60,342 nucleotides of DNA from Thiohalophilus sp046483665 (GTDB taxonomy: Bacteria; Pseudomonadota; Gammaproteobacteria; UBA6429; Thiohalophilaceae), in contig NZ_JAWOCR010000041.1 of assembly GCF_046483665.1 (NCBI RefSeq), forward strand, positions 1 through 60,342. The letters run 5' to 3'. The notes beneath the pieces are model-generated. The model saw only the letters and a program-made list of their open reading frames with translations, was not told the DNA's origin and searched no databases. The translations under genes were made by a program, and so were the position numbers. Positions 7,748 through 16,293 of the stretch are shown here, one piece after another. Each line of letters begins with the position of its first letter. Positions within the stretch are counted from its first letter, which is position 1.

Positions 7748-9961
7748 TCACTTGGTCTTGCGCCGAACCTCGGTGACGTTGCTCAGCTGGTTGATGCGTG
7801 CCAGCACGGTACTCAGGGCGTCGATGTCGGGAACTTCAGCGGTGAGGGTCAAGGTGGCGGTGTGGCTCTGTTTATGTGACTGGGTGCTGACTGCGGTCAC
7901 ATCGATACCGGCATTGGCCAGCAAGGTGGTGATGTCGCGCAACAGCCCCTGACGATCATAAGCCTGGATTTCGATATCCACCGGGTAGCTGCCGCTGGCG
8001 CGTTGTCCCCATTCTACTTCAACGAAGCGTTCGGGATGCTCGGCGACGGCGCGCAACACATTATGACAATCACGCCGGTGTATCGAGACCCCTTCTCCCT
8101 GGGTGATAAAACCGACAATGGCGTCGCCGGGGACCGGTTTGCAGCAACGGGCGAACTTGGTCAACAGATCGCCGACTCCATGGACTTCAATGCCCGAGGA
8201 TGCAGGGCGGGCGCGGGGTTTTCTCAGCAGCGGTGCCTCGGTTTCACTTTGGGGGGGCGGTTCGCTGAGTTGGTGTGCCACGGTGGCAATGCGTCCCGGT
8301 TTGATATCCCCCCGTCCCAGTGCGGCGAGAAACTCGTCCACCTGTTTGTAACCCATCTGGTTGGCCAGCTTCTCATATTTAATATCGCCAAACCCGAGTC
8401 GTTTGAGTTCCCGCTCGACAATAGAGCGTCCATCGGCAATATTCTGTTCCAGGTTCTGCAGCCTGAACCAGCGTTGTACCTGCTGACGCGCTTTGCTGGT
8501 CACCAGGTATCCCAGCTGGGGGTTCATCCAGTCGCGACTGGGCCCGCCCTTTTTAACACTGAGTATTTCCACCTGATCGCCGGTATGTAGTGGTTGGGTC
8601 AGGGAAACCATACGACCATTGACCTTGGCGCCACGGCAACGGTGGCCCACTTCGGTATGTATCCGGTAGGCGAAGTCCAGTGGGGTGGCACCGGCGGGCA
8701 GATCGATGATGTTGCCCATAGGAGTGAAGACATAGACCCGATCGGCAAATACTTCTGACTTGAACTGATCGACAAATTCACCCGCCTCGGCGATGTCCTC
8801 TTTCCATTCCAGCAATTGGCGCAGCCATGCGATTTTCTCATCGAATGCCTGATTACTCCGGATGCCTTCCTTGTAACGCCAGTGTGCCGCAATGCCATAT
8901 TCCGATTCCTGATGCATATCCCAGGTACGGATCTGTACCTCCACGGTTTTGCCTTCCGGACCGATCACCGCCGTGTGAATAGAGCGGTAGTTATTTTCCT
9001 TGGGAGTAGCAATGTAATCGTCGAATTCACCGGGCAGATAATTCCATAAGGTATGAACAATCCCCAGGGCTGCATAACAGGCGGGAATTGTCTCGACATA
9101 GATACGCACTGCGAGCACATCATAAATCTGATGAAAAGCCTGTTGCTTGCGTTGCATCTTTTTCCAGATGCCATAGATGTGTTTGACCCGACCCTTGACC
9201 TCGGCTTCAATTTCAGTTTTATCCAGTTCTGCCTGCAGATGATGTACAAACCGGCTCAGGTAGTGTTCCCGTTCATTGCGACGCTCGGCCAGATGTTCGG
9301 CGATTTGTTTGTAATCGGCCGGACGTAGATAGCGGAAGGCGAGATCTTCCAACTCCCACTTGAGCTGCCAGATACCCAGACGATTGGCCAGCGGCGCGAA
9401 GATATCCATGGTTTCCCTGGCGATGCGACGCTGTTTTTCGCCGGGCAGGGCGCAGAGCGTACGCATATTGTGCAGGCGGTCTGCCAGCTTGATCAGCACC
9501 ACGCGAACGTCTTCGGCCATGGCCAGCAACATCTTGCGCAGGTTTTCCGCCTGCAGGTGTTCCTTTTGCTGTTGGGGATCTGCGCCGCGCAGATTGGCGA
9601 TGATATCCATTTTGGTAACTCCGTCGACCAGACGCGCGACATCCTCGCCAAACTCGCTTTGAATATCTTCCAGGGTAAATCGAGTGTCTTCTACTACATC
9701 GTGTAGCATGGCGGCACTGATACTGTTGGCGTCCAGGTTGAGTTCGGTCAGGATCTGCGCCACTGCCAGGCTGTGCATGAAATAGGGTTCACCCGAAGCG
9801 CGTTGCTGACCTTCATGGGCTTCGCGGGACAGTGCGGCGGCGCGGCGAATCAGTGTCAGATCGTCGGGGCTGTAGTTGGCTTTCAGGCTCTCCAGCCAGG
9901 CATCGATATCCACCGGGCTGTCGGCGGCGATTTCGGGATGTTTGCGACTGACACTGACCAT
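7748..9961 (-). CDS. relA: RelA/SpoT family (p)ppGpp synthetase with HD domain
   Basis: A 737-aa alarmone enzyme that transfers pyrophosphate from ATP to GTP/GDP in the stringent response, with possible hydrolase activity. In order: an HD domain (H in YFMHSLAVA near residue 63, the HD pair in AAMLHDVVEDT near 83-93); the synthetase (GRVKHIYGIWKKM, then ATPKENNYRSIHTAV near 327); a TGS domain (RVYVFTPMGNIIDLPAG); a zinc-finger region with CC in FARCCKPVPGD; and a C-terminal ACT domain (GLLRDITTLLANAG). The MVSVSR start and C-terminus look like RelA rather than SpoT, but the HD residues, lost in E. coli RelA, are present. It is divergent from ahcY. Confidence 0.93.
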   Translation of the reverse strand: MVSVSRKHPEIAADSPVDIDAWLESLKANYSPDDLTLIRRAAALSREAHEGQQRASGEPYFMHSLAVAQILTELNLDANSISAAMLHDVVEDTRFTLEDIQSEFGEDVARLVDGVTKMDIIANLRGADPQQQKEHLQAENLRKMLLAMAEDVRVVLIKLADRLHNMRTLCALPGEKQRRIARETMDIFAPLANRLGIWQLKWELEDLAFRYLRPADYKQIAEHLAERRNEREHYLSRFVHHLQAELDKTEIEAEVKGRVKHIYGIWKKMQRKQQAFHQIYDVLAVRIYVETIPACYAALGIVHTLWNYLPGEFDDYIATPKENNYRSIHTAVIGPEGKTVEVQIRTWDMHQESEYGIAAHWRYKEGIRSNQAFDEKIAWLRQLLEWKEDIAEAGEFVDQFKSEVFADRVYVFTPMGNIIDLPAGATPLDFAYRIHTEVGHRCRGAKVNGRMVSLTQPLHTGDQVEILSVKKGGPSRDWMNPQLGYLVTSKARQQVQRWFRLQNLEQNIADGRSIVERELKRLGFGDIKYEKLANQMGYKQVDEFLAALGRGDIKPGRIATVAHQLSEPPPQSETEAPLLRKPRARPASSGIEVHGVGDLLTKFARCCKPVPGDAIVGFITQGEGVSIHRRDCHNVLRAVAEHPERFVEVEWGQRASGSYPVDIEIQAYDRQGLLRDITTLLANAGIDVTAVSTQSHKQSHTATLTLTAEVPDIDALSTVLARINQLSNVTEVRRKTK

Positions 9962-10010
9962 GTTTGTCTCATGTTGGGTGGCGGATTTTCCGGCTACACT
10001 TATATTAAAG

Positions 10011-10026
10011 GATATAGTCCTATAAT
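10011..10026 (+). promoter_or_regulatory. Probable ahcY promoter -10 with overlapping palindrome
   Basis: A consensus TATAAT (10021-10026) lies about 80 bp before ahcY. Overlapping its upstream edge is the small palindrome AGGATATAGTCCT (10010-10022), a possible operator. No good -35 is visible at the usual distance. Confidence 0.4.
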
Positions 10027-10107
10027 TTCTATCTGGGTGATGTTTTCCGTCAGTTCAAGAGAGATTACACACCCTGCTGAATACAACCATTAACAACAGG
10101 AGTATCC

Positions 10108-11361
10108 ATGTCGGATATTACCCGTCCGGCCCTGGCGGACCAGGGCAGCAAACGTATCGATTGGGCGCTGGCAGAAATGCCGGTGATACAGGATCTGATG
10201 CAGCGGTTGGCCGAAGAGCGTCCGCTGGATGGTTTGCGCCTCAGTGGCTGTCTGCATATCACCTCTGAAACCGCCAATCTGGCCCGCACGCTCAAGGCTG
10301 CCGGAGCCGATCTGGTGTTATGTGCCAGCAACCCCCTCAGTACCCAGGACGATGTAGCGGCAGCGCTGGTGGAACGGCACGGCATCCCGGTGTTCGCCCG
10401 GCGTGGCGAGTCAACTGAAGTCTATTACCGGCATTTGCGCTCTGCCCTGGACCATCAGCCGCAAATCACGCTGGATGACGGCGCCGATCTGATCAGCGAG
10501 CTGCATCAAAATCGCACGGATCTGCTGCCGCAGATGCTGGGGGGAACCGAAGAGACCACCACCGGTGTGATCCGTTTGCGCGCCATGGCGGCCGCCGGTG
10601 CCCTGCGCGTTCCGGTGCTGGCAGTGAATGACGCCATGACCAAACATCTGTTTGATAACCGTTACGGCACCGGGCAAAGCGCCCTCGATGGTATTATCAG
10701 GGCGACCAATATTTTGCTGGCCGGTAAGACCTTTACTGTTATCGGTTATGGCTGGTGCGGACGAGGGGTGGCCCGGCGGGTGGACGGCCACGGAGCGAAA
10801 GTCATTGTCTGTGAAGTCGAACCGCTACGGGCTCTGGAAGCGGCCATGGACGGTTACCGGGTGATGCCCCTGCTGGAGGCGGCTCGTCAGTCCGATTTCA
10901 TGCTGACGGTGACCGGTGACAAGCATGTAATTGATCGGCCGCACCTGGAAGTTATAAAGGACGGTTGTGTGATTGCCAATGCCGGTCATTTCAATGTGGA
11001 GATCAACCTGGAGGCATTGCAGGCAATGAGTCGCGATAAACAGCGGCCGCGTGAGCACGTGGAGGAGTATTGGTTAGCGGACGGTCGTCGGGTTCGTCTG
11101 CTGGCGGAGGGTCGCCTGGTAAACCTGTCTGCCGCCGAGGGGCACCCCTCGGCGGTGATGGATATGAGTTTTGCCAATCAGGTGCTGGGTGTGATTCATC
11201 TGGCACAACAACAGACGCAGCTGGGCCCGGGAGTGCATAGTGTACCGCAGGAAATAGACCAGCGAGTTGCCCGGCTGAAACTGGCGGCCATGGCGATCGA
11301 TATCGATACTCTCACCGATGTGCAGCAGGCCTACCTGGCCAGCTGGCAGGAAGGAACCTGA
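10108..11361 (+). CDS. ahcY: Adenosylhomocysteinase, short archaeal/thermophile type
   Basis: Cytosolic NAD-dependent hydrolase that splits S-adenosylhomocysteine to adenosine and homocysteine, relieving product inhibition of methyltransferases. It has 417 aa. Visible elements are the substrate segment GGTEETTTGVIRLRAM near residues 145-160, NDAMTKHLFDNRYGTGQS near 172-189, the NAD-binding GYGWCGRGVA near 214-223, and NAGHFNVEINL near 291-301. The GVIRLRAM wording and the absence of the roughly 40-residue insertion of common proteobacterial enzymes match the archaeal/Thermotoga form, some members of which also act on S-inosylhomocysteine. AGGAG precedes the ATG. pcm follows 9 bp later, so the two are probably co-transcribed. 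Confidence 0.95.
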   Translation: MSDITRPALADQGSKRIDWALAEMPVIQDLMQRLAEERPLDGLRLSGCLHITSETANLARTLKAAGADLVLCASNPLSTQDDVAAALVERHGIPVFARRGESTEVYYRHLRSALDHQPQITLDDGADLISELHQNRTDLLPQMLGGTEETTTGVIRLRAMAAAGALRVPVLAVNDAMTKHLFDNRYGTGQSALDGIIRATNILLAGKTFTVIGYGWCGRGVARRVDGHGAKVIVCEVEPLRALEAAMDGYRVMPLLEAARQSDFMLTVTGDKHVIDRPHLEVIKDGCVIANAGHFNVEINLEALQAMSRDKQRPREHVEEYWLADGRRVRLLAEGRLVNLSAAEGHPSAVMDMSFANQVLGVIHLAQQQTQLGPGVHSVPQEIDQRVARLKLAAMAIDIDTLTDVQQAYLASWQEGT

Positions 11362-11370
11362 GACAGCATC

Positions 11371-12036
11371 ATGGCCGATACCTGGCAGCAGATGCTCGAC
11401 ACGATCGCCACCGAAGCCCGATACACGGCCAGCATGACCGGGCGGACGCAGTTCAGCGAAGCCGTGATGCAGGCAATGTCAGAAGTGGATCGGTCCGCAT
11501 TCGTTCCGGCGGTCAATCGCGAACAGGCCTATGATAACGGGCCACTACCCATTGGCAACGGTCAGACTATTTCCCAGCCCTATATCGTTGCATTAATGAC
11601 AGACTTACTGGAGTTGACGCCCGACAGCGTGGTACTGGAAGTAGGAACCGGCTCGGGTTATCAGGCCGCAGTTCTGGCGCAACTGGCCCGACAGGTCTAT
11701 AGCCTGGAGCGCATCCCGGAGTTGGCCGAGGTCGCCCGAAAACGGTTTGCGGATCTCGGTGTTACCAATATCGAGGTGCGTTGTGCCAATGGCTGTGACG
11801 GCTGGCAGGAGAAGGCGCCGTTTGACGGTATCATCGTAACCGCGGCGGCCAGTGAGATTCCGCCGGCATTGATCGAACAGCTCGGACCGGGCGGCCGGCT
11901 GGTGATCCCGGTGGGACCGCCCTGCAGTTATCAGGAATTATTGCAGGTCACACGGGAACCGTCCGGGGATATTCACAGGCGCAGGATTCTCGGCGTCGCC
12001 TTTGTTCCCCTGATCAACGATCAAAAATACGAATGA
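11371..12036 (+). CDS. pcm: Protein-L-isoaspartate O-methyltransferase family protein
   Basis: A 221-aa SAM-dependent methyltransferase that methylates isoaspartyl residues in aged proteins, starting their repair. It shows the PCMT signature: the DRSAFVP region near residue 46, then GNGQTISQPYIVALM near 63-77, motif I VLEVGTGSGYQAAVLAQL near 89-106, and PFDGIIVTAAASEIP near 150-164. It directly follows ahcY, which removes the SAH it makes. The length and motifs are complete. Confidence 0.92.
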   Translation: MADTWQQMLDTIATEARYTASMTGRTQFSEAVMQAMSEVDRSAFVPAVNREQAYDNGPLPIGNGQTISQPYIVALMTDLLELTPDSVVLEVGTGSGYQAAVLAQLARQVYSLERIPELAEVARKRFADLGVTNIEVRCANGCDGWQEKAPFDGIIVTAAASEIPPALIEQLGPGGRLVIPVGPPCSYQELLQVTREPSGDIHRRRILGVAFVPLINDQKYE

Positions 12037-12169
12037 TGTTACGCGCCACTGAACCATGATTAAACCCTGCTATATCGCCGCTTTTGTCGGTGAGATATAA
12101 CCCGATTGTGGATTTTGCAAAGTACGGTGTTGGAAAGTGGTTGTTTTTGAAGTAGAAGGAAAAGCTTAT

Positions 12170-12241
12170 CTCTCGCAGAGACGCCAAGGCGCAGAGAAAT
12201 CTGATTTTCGCATTCTCAACGCCTCTGCGTCTTGGCGAGAG
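12170..12241. repeat. Dispersed inverted repeat, copy 2 (compact)
   Basis: The shortest copy: CTCTCGCAGAGACGCCAAGG at the left and its near-complement, ending CTTGGCGAGAG, at the right, with about 18 bp between the arms. It lies in the 321-bp convergent gap between pcm and the glutaredoxin gene (12037-12357). I see no gene in the rest of that gap. Confidence 0.8.
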
Positions 12242-12357
12242 TATGATAGCCGGCTAGATGGAGTGCCTCCTTGCACTTTTTGCCTGACATAGCCTCACCG
12301 GAGGGATTTCATCAACCGACCCGCTTTGCGGGTAGGGGCTGATTGCTGATTCGTTAT

Positions 12358-12744
12358 TCAGGCGAAACGCTGCTGCAGATAATCGATAATATCGTCCGAT
12401 TCGTACAGCCAGCGCACCTGGCCGTCATCTTCGCTAATGCGCAGGCAGGGGACTTTGATTTCACCGCCACCTTCGAGCAGTTCCTGCCGGTGCTCCGGAT
12501 TTTTCAGGGCATCGCGTTTTCCAATATTCAGTGACAGTCGTTTGGCGGCACGGCGGACCTTGATACAAAAGGGGCAGGTGCGAAACTGGTATAGCGCCAG
12601 CTTGCGGGTCTGTTCGTCAACCTGTTGTTGCTCTTGTTCCGAGCGCTGGATACCACGCGGCGCGGTGAGCTTGTCCGTCAACAGCATAATCGGCCCGAGC
12701 AGTGCGCGCAGACCCTTGAAAAAATAACGTATCAACCACTTCAT
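12358..12744 (-). CDS. Glutaredoxin / GST N-terminal domain protein
   Basis: A 128-aa protein with a thioredoxin-fold domain in its second half: LALYQFRTCPFCIKVRR (CPFC redox motif near residues 58-61) through IKVPCLRI (cis-proline) to LYESDDIIDYL, a glutaredoxin/GST-type glutathione-binding pattern. The N-terminus MKWLIRYFFKGLRALLGPIMLL is a hydrophobic/amphipathic segment that may attach it to the membrane. It probably reduces disulfides using glutathione. The ATG at 12744 fits the family better than a GTG at 12774, which lacks a site. Confidence 0.82.
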   Translation of the reverse strand: MKWLIRYFFKGLRALLGPIMLLTDKLTAPRGIQRSEQEQQQVDEQTRKLALYQFRTCPFCIKVRRAAKRLSLNIGKRDALKNPEHRQELLEGGGEIKVPCLRISEDDGQVRWLYESDDIIDYLQQRFA

Positions 12745-12864
12745 AATTACGTCTTTGTAAGAGAAAGGGGACACAGCATAACAAATCCCGCCCGGATACG
12801 AAATTGAGCGAGATGGTCACTATAATTATGCATTACTGCCGGCCGCACCGGCGACAGGTGCGAA

Positions 12865-12881
12865 AGCGGCATAATGCCGCT
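12865..12881. terminator. Perfect palindrome at end of GNAT gene
   Basis: AGCGGCAT-A-ATGCCGCT, a perfect 8-bp inverted repeat, sits two bases past the GNAT stop codon on the minus strand. It may stabilise or terminate the transcript; no T-run follows, so intrinsic termination is unsure. Confidence 0.35.
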
Positions 12882-12882
12882 G

Positions 12883-13371
12883 CTACGGCGTAACGGTTTT
12901 CCAGTATCGGTATTGATAGTCACGCCCGGCATTTTGCGCTGCCAGGGCCTGCATGCCATGAGCCGCGAAAAATTCACCGGCAGCGCTCTGGGCGCGGACC
13001 AGCAAGCCATCGAGATGGCGCTCGCGTACCTGCTGTTCAGCATGCTGCAACAACCGACGGCCGATCCCCTGCTGCTGGTAATCGGGGTGGACGTAGAGCC
13101 CATGCACAAGCAAACCGCGTTGGCCGTCGGGCACGTCCCGCGGGTCGGCCGGCTCGAGTGCGAGGACGCCGACGATCGTGGAGGAAATAAATGCGACCCA
13201 CAAATCCAGGTGTTCCAGATCGTGCGCATCGTAACGGTAGCTGGGCAGGGCCAGGCGTTTGACCCGTTCGGGCAGATCCCAGCTCATGACAGCGGCCTCG
13301 ATAATGGCATTGAGTACCGGGAGATCGTGACTGCCGGCCTGACGTAATTGAGGCTCCTGCGGCGTTGTCAT
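12883..13371 (-). CDS. GNAT family N-acetyltransferase
   Basis: A 162-aa GNAT acetyltransferase. It shows the acceptor-side strand DLWVAFISSTIVGVLAL and the acetyl-CoA loop VHGLYVHPDYQQQGIGRRLLQHAE near residues 89-112 (Q-Q-G-I-G-R). The tail contains FFAAHGM, the usual late GNAT strand/helix. The substrate is unknown. It starts 23 bp after the hspQ stop on the same strand, so it may share the hspQ heat-shock promoter. It is unrelated in sequence to the cassette GNAT at the window start beyond the common fold. Confidence 0.88.
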   Translation of the reverse strand: MTTPQEPQLRQAGSHDLPVLNAIIEAAVMSWDLPERVKRLALPSYRYDAHDLEHLDLWVAFISSTIVGVLALEPADPRDVPDGQRGLLVHGLYVHPDYQQQGIGRRLLQHAEQQVRERHLDGLLVRAQSAAGEFFAAHGMQALAAQNAGRDYQYRYWKTVTP

Positions 13372-13394
13372 GACGTAATCAGACCCGTTCGGGT

Positions 13395-13721
13395 TCAGTT
13401 GAGTGCCTGACGGGGCTGGTAATTACTGCCGTTGAAATCACTGAAGTAGTTTTCCAGTGCCGGGTGATGAATCGGATCGCCGCTGTCGTCGGCTTCGAGA
13501 TGGCGTTCGGCCACGTAGGTCATCTGGTCGGCGTTATCCACCAGTACATGATACCAGGGCTGGTCCCTGGGTGGCCGACTGCGGGCGATTTGCTCATACC
13601 ACTCGTCACTGCCTTCGAAGATCGGATCGACATCCACGATGACGCCGCGATAGTCAAACTTCTGATGATGGACGACCTGACCGATGGTAAAGCGAGCCCG
13701 GGTGGTCATCTGCTCTGTCAT
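13395..13721 (-). CDS. hspQ: Heat shock protein HspQ
   Basis: A 108-aa HspQ/YccV-like (hemimethylated-DNA-binding) protein. In E. coli HspQ is a heat-induced specificity factor for Lon protease. Core motifs are FTIGQVVHHQKFDYRGVIVDVDP near residues 11-33 and PPRDQPWYHVLVDN near 50-63, followed by TYVAERHLE. An AGGAG site precedes the ATG. Upstream lie a good sigma-32-type promoter and a perfect hairpin in the untranslated leader, consistent with heat control. Confidence 0.93.
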   Translation of the reverse strand: MTEQMTTRARFTIGQVVHHQKFDYRGVIVDVDPIFEGSDEWYEQIARSRPPRDQPWYHVLVDNADQMTYVAERHLEADDSGDPIHHPALENYFSDFNGSNYQPRQALN

Positions 13722-13741
13722 AACATTCTCCTGTTAGATAT

Positions 13742-13760
13742 CGGATAGTTCGCCTATCCG
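13742..13760 (-). promoter_or_regulatory. Leader hairpin / operator of hspQ
   Basis: CGGATAG-TTCGC-CTATCCG, a perfect 7-bp inverted repeat. It lies between the predicted transcription start (about 13771) and the hspQ ribosome site, so it would be the first hairpin of the mRNA. It may stabilise the message, sense temperature, or bind a regulator as DNA. Confidence 0.5.
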
Positions 13761-13777
13761 TAATGTGTTTGTACTCG

Positions 13778-13805
13778 TGATGGGGGCTGTAACACTGAAG
13801 ACAAG
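13778..13805 (-). promoter_or_regulatory. Sigma-32-type promoter of hspQ
   Basis: On the minus strand, CTTGTCT (13805-13799) is followed after 13 bases by CCCCATCA (13785-13778), close to the heat-shock consensus CTTGAAA-N(13-15)-CCCCATnT. It is placed about 60 bp before the hspQ start. Confidence 0.65.
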
Positions 13806-13861
13806 GGGTTGAGTCGAAAACCGGGTTGGCAAACGGTATCTGTACCGGGTAATGGCCGGTT

Positions 13862-14536
13862 TTAACCAAAACCGACGAGCTGGCGAATCAGCCCCAGTGT
13901 GGCGGCGATCAGCGGGGTCATAATGCGCCACAGCAGGCCGGTCAACAGCAATACCAGCAGGATGGGGATACCGAAGGGTTCCACACGGCTCAGCGCCTGT
14001 CCCAGCGGGGGCGGTAACAGACTGGTCGCAATACGTCCGCCGTCGGTCGGTGGCAGGGGAATCAGGTTCAGTACCATCAACAGAATGTTAATGAACATGC
14101 CGAACATCCCCATGTACATCAAGGGCATAGCAACGGTTTCCAGACCTGCCGGCAACAGACTGGCGAGTTTGCCAATAATGCCCCAGCCAATGGCCATGAG
14201 AAAATTGGCGCCAGGACCGGCGGCTGCGACCCAGGCGCTGTCACGACGGGGATGACGCAGGTTGTCCCAGTTGATCGGGACAGGTTTGGCCCAGCCAAAT
14301 GCAAAACCGACAGTCAGGATCAGGATCAGCGGCACCAGCACGGTACCGACCGGATCGATATGCTTCAAGGGGTTAAGCGTCAGCCGGCCCAGCCTGGCCG
14401 CAGTTGGATCACCCCGTCGGTTGGCCATCCAGCCGTGTGCCACTTCATGTACCACGATACCGAACAGGGTCGGCAGAATAGCGATGGCAATGATTTGTGC
14501 GGTACTGAGTTCATGATCAAACATACGGATAAACAA
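13862..14536 (-). CDS. Site-2 protease (M50) family membrane metalloprotease
   Basis: A 224-aa polytopic inner-membrane protein of the short M50B group. The zinc site HEVAH is at residues 30-34 in the first helix. The aspartate ligand is in PPTDGGR near residue 155, after the NPLKHIDPVG loop typical of this subfamily. About five to six hydrophobic segments are present. Such proteases cut transmembrane substrates, often anti-sigma factors, but no target is encoded nearby. A second ATG at 14524 (MFDHELS) is an equally possible start. Confidence 0.88.
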   Translation of the reverse strand: MFIRMFDHELSTAQIIAIAILPTLFGIVVHEVAHGWMANRRGDPTAARLGRLTLNPLKHIDPVGTVLVPLILILTVGFAFGWAKPVPINWDNLRHPRRDSAWVAAAGPGANFLMAIGWGIIGKLASLLPAGLETVAMPLMYMGMFGMFINILLMVLNLIPLPPTDGGRIATSLLPPPLGQALSRVEPFGIPILLVLLLTGLLWRIMTPLIAATLGLIRQLVGFG

Positions 14537-14618
14537 ACATTAAACAGGGCGGATTCACACTATACTATATAAAGTGGATGGGTCGTGAACGGCTCCTCCG
14601 ACGCGATCGTGGCAAGAC

Positions 14619-14981
14619 TCAGTGGGGCGGGGTCGCTTCACCGGTGGACTGTTCGTTTGCCTGTTGTTGCAGCTGTTCCCGGTATTTGCGTGTCAGCGCC
14701 AGAAACCGGGGAGTGAGACCAACGTCCTCATAGATCGGATCGCCGTATTCATCCTCGCTAATGACTTTCTCACCGGGAACATAAGGCAGTGCCGCTTCCA
14801 GTTCATCGAGGGCGCTGGTCAGCAGATCGAGCAATAGCTGTTCCCGGGTACGGCCCGGATACATTTCCTGCAGGGCCAGAAGCCGCGCTGCTTCTTCCAG
14901 GGGCAGGTCAAGGATGATGCGGGTTACCGGTTCCTCGTGGCGGGCGCTGCCCGCCCATTCATTGAGTAGTTGTTTTATCTG
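14619..14981 (-). CDS. Conserved protein annotated 'type 1 pili tip component' in relatives
   Basis: A 120-aa soluble protein. MQIKQLLNEWAG is followed by a region naming residues EMYPGRTREQLLLDLLTSALDELEAALPYVPG near 46-77, then EDEYGDPIYEDVGLTPRFLALTRK. Pseudomonas homologues of this pattern carry the label 'type 1 pili tip component', but nothing here supports a pilin: no signal peptide and no neighbouring pilus genes. The central part resembles a ribbon-helix-helix-like or amphipathic helical segment. The ATG at 14981 follows GCAGGAG; the frame extends further upstream without a site. Real gene, function unknown. Confidence 0.8.
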   Translation of the reverse strand, partial: QIKQLLNEWAGSARHEEPVTRIILDLPLEEAARLLALQEMYPGRTREQLLLDLLTSALDELEAALPYVPGEKVISEDEYGDPIYEDVGLTPRFLALTRKYREQLQQQANEQSTGEATPPH

Positions 14982-15186
14982 CATGGGCACTCCTGCTGCA
15001 ACGGGGTCTCTGGTAACAGCATAGAACATCCCGGGACAAATGGCAGTCTTGCTGGTGTACGGGTAAGTTATGCCGGTTATATCTTCGCTGGCGTCCTCTT
15101 CAGGAACATGGCATGGACTGCCACCCCTTGTTACACTTGAAGTTATCAGGTAAATCTGTCAATCAATTCATACATGGGTGGCGATT

Positions 15187-16281
15187 ATGTCCAGGAGCTT
15201 CTACAGGATATTTCAGGCGTTCGTCTGGCTGGGGCTGACGCCGGGATTCTTTGTCCTCGCAATGGCCTCGGCGCTCAATGGTCAACAGGTCAATCCGGCG
15301 GCGTTCGACAACGAATGGGTCCTGCCCGCTAACGTAATCGATACTGATGTGTTACCTCGCTTTTCACTGCGGGAAAAGAATGCCGCAAACAAACCACTGC
15401 CGATGTATCAGTTGAGTGATAATACCTATTTTTTGTTTGGCACAATCTCGACGCTCAACAAGGATAACCGGGGCTGGAACGGCAATGCCGGTTTCATCGT
15501 AACTGATGAAGGGGTGGTGGTGATCGATGCGCTGGGTACACCCCGACTGGGTGAGAGACTGATCAGTAGCGTGCGTAGTGTGACGGATAAACCGATCCGG
15601 TACCTGATTATTACCCATAATCATCCCGACCATGCATATGGAGCAGCTGCCTTTCAAAAACTCGAGGGCGTCACCATCATCGGTCATCCCGGTACCCGAG
15701 AGTACAACAATTCCACGACCCTGGAAGAATCTGTCGCCTATAGGCGTGATCTTTTGCCCGAAGATATGCAGGGCTTTGAGCCAGTGCAACCGGATATGTA
15801 TGTTGAAAAAGAGCGATTTTCAAAAGTTGTGATCGAGTCAGGTGGTCAGCGTTTTCAAATCTATAACACCGGGCACCACCATTCTTATGGTGATCTGGTG
15901 GTTTATCAGCCGGAGCAGGAGATACTCTGGATTTCCGATCTGGCGTTCAATCAACGCACCACTTATATGGGAGATGGTGATAGCAAACAGATACTGGAAG
16001 GTCATGAATGGTTGATGAACAATTTTTCCGACGTGCAACTGATGGTGCCGGGCCACGGCGGCCCGCAAACCAAGCCTTTCCCGATGGTTGGAAAGACTGA
16101 CGAATATGTTACACGTCTGCGTCAAGAGATGCGCGAGGCTGTGGAACAGGGGGTGCCTATGCTTGAGGCGGTTGAGTCAAGCCATTTCGAGGACTGGGAA
16201 GATACGCGGCTATATGAAGAAAATCATCGTGCCAATGCCAATTATCTCTACCGTGAAATGGAAAATGCCTTTTTTAAATAA
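15187..16281 (+). CDS. Exported MBL-fold metallo-hydrolase
   Basis: A 364-aa metallo-beta-lactamase-fold hydrolase with an N-terminal hydrophobic segment (FVWLGLTPGFFVLAMASA), likely a signal peptide or anchor. The zinc motif is THNHPDHAYG near residues 144-153 (HxHxDH variant HNHPDH). Further ligands are in TGHHHSYGDLVVY and the aspartate of LWISDLAF, with a late VPGHGGP. It resembles the periplasmic hydrolases near quinoprotein systems, but no such genes are here, so the substrate is unknown. The ATG at 15187 has GGTGG upstream; a GTG at 15178 is less likely. The DHH gene follows after 12 bp. Confidence 0.85.
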   Translation: MSRSFYRIFQAFVWLGLTPGFFVLAMASALNGQQVNPAAFDNEWVLPANVIDTDVLPRFSLREKNAANKPLPMYQLSDNTYFLFGTISTLNKDNRGWNGNAGFIVTDEGVVVIDALGTPRLGERLISSVRSVTDKPIRYLIITHNHPDHAYGAAAFQKLEGVTIIGHPGTREYNNSTTLEESVAYRRDLLPEDMQGFEPVQPDMYVEKERFSKVVIESGGQRFQIYNTGHHHSYGDLVVYQPEQEILWISDLAFNQRTTYMGDGDSKQILEGHEWLMNNFSDVQLMVPGHGGPQTKPFPMVGKTDEYVTRLRQEMREAVEQGVPMLEAVESSHFEDWEDTRLYEENHRANANYLYREMENAFFK

Positions 16282-16293
16282 AGCAGAAAACGT

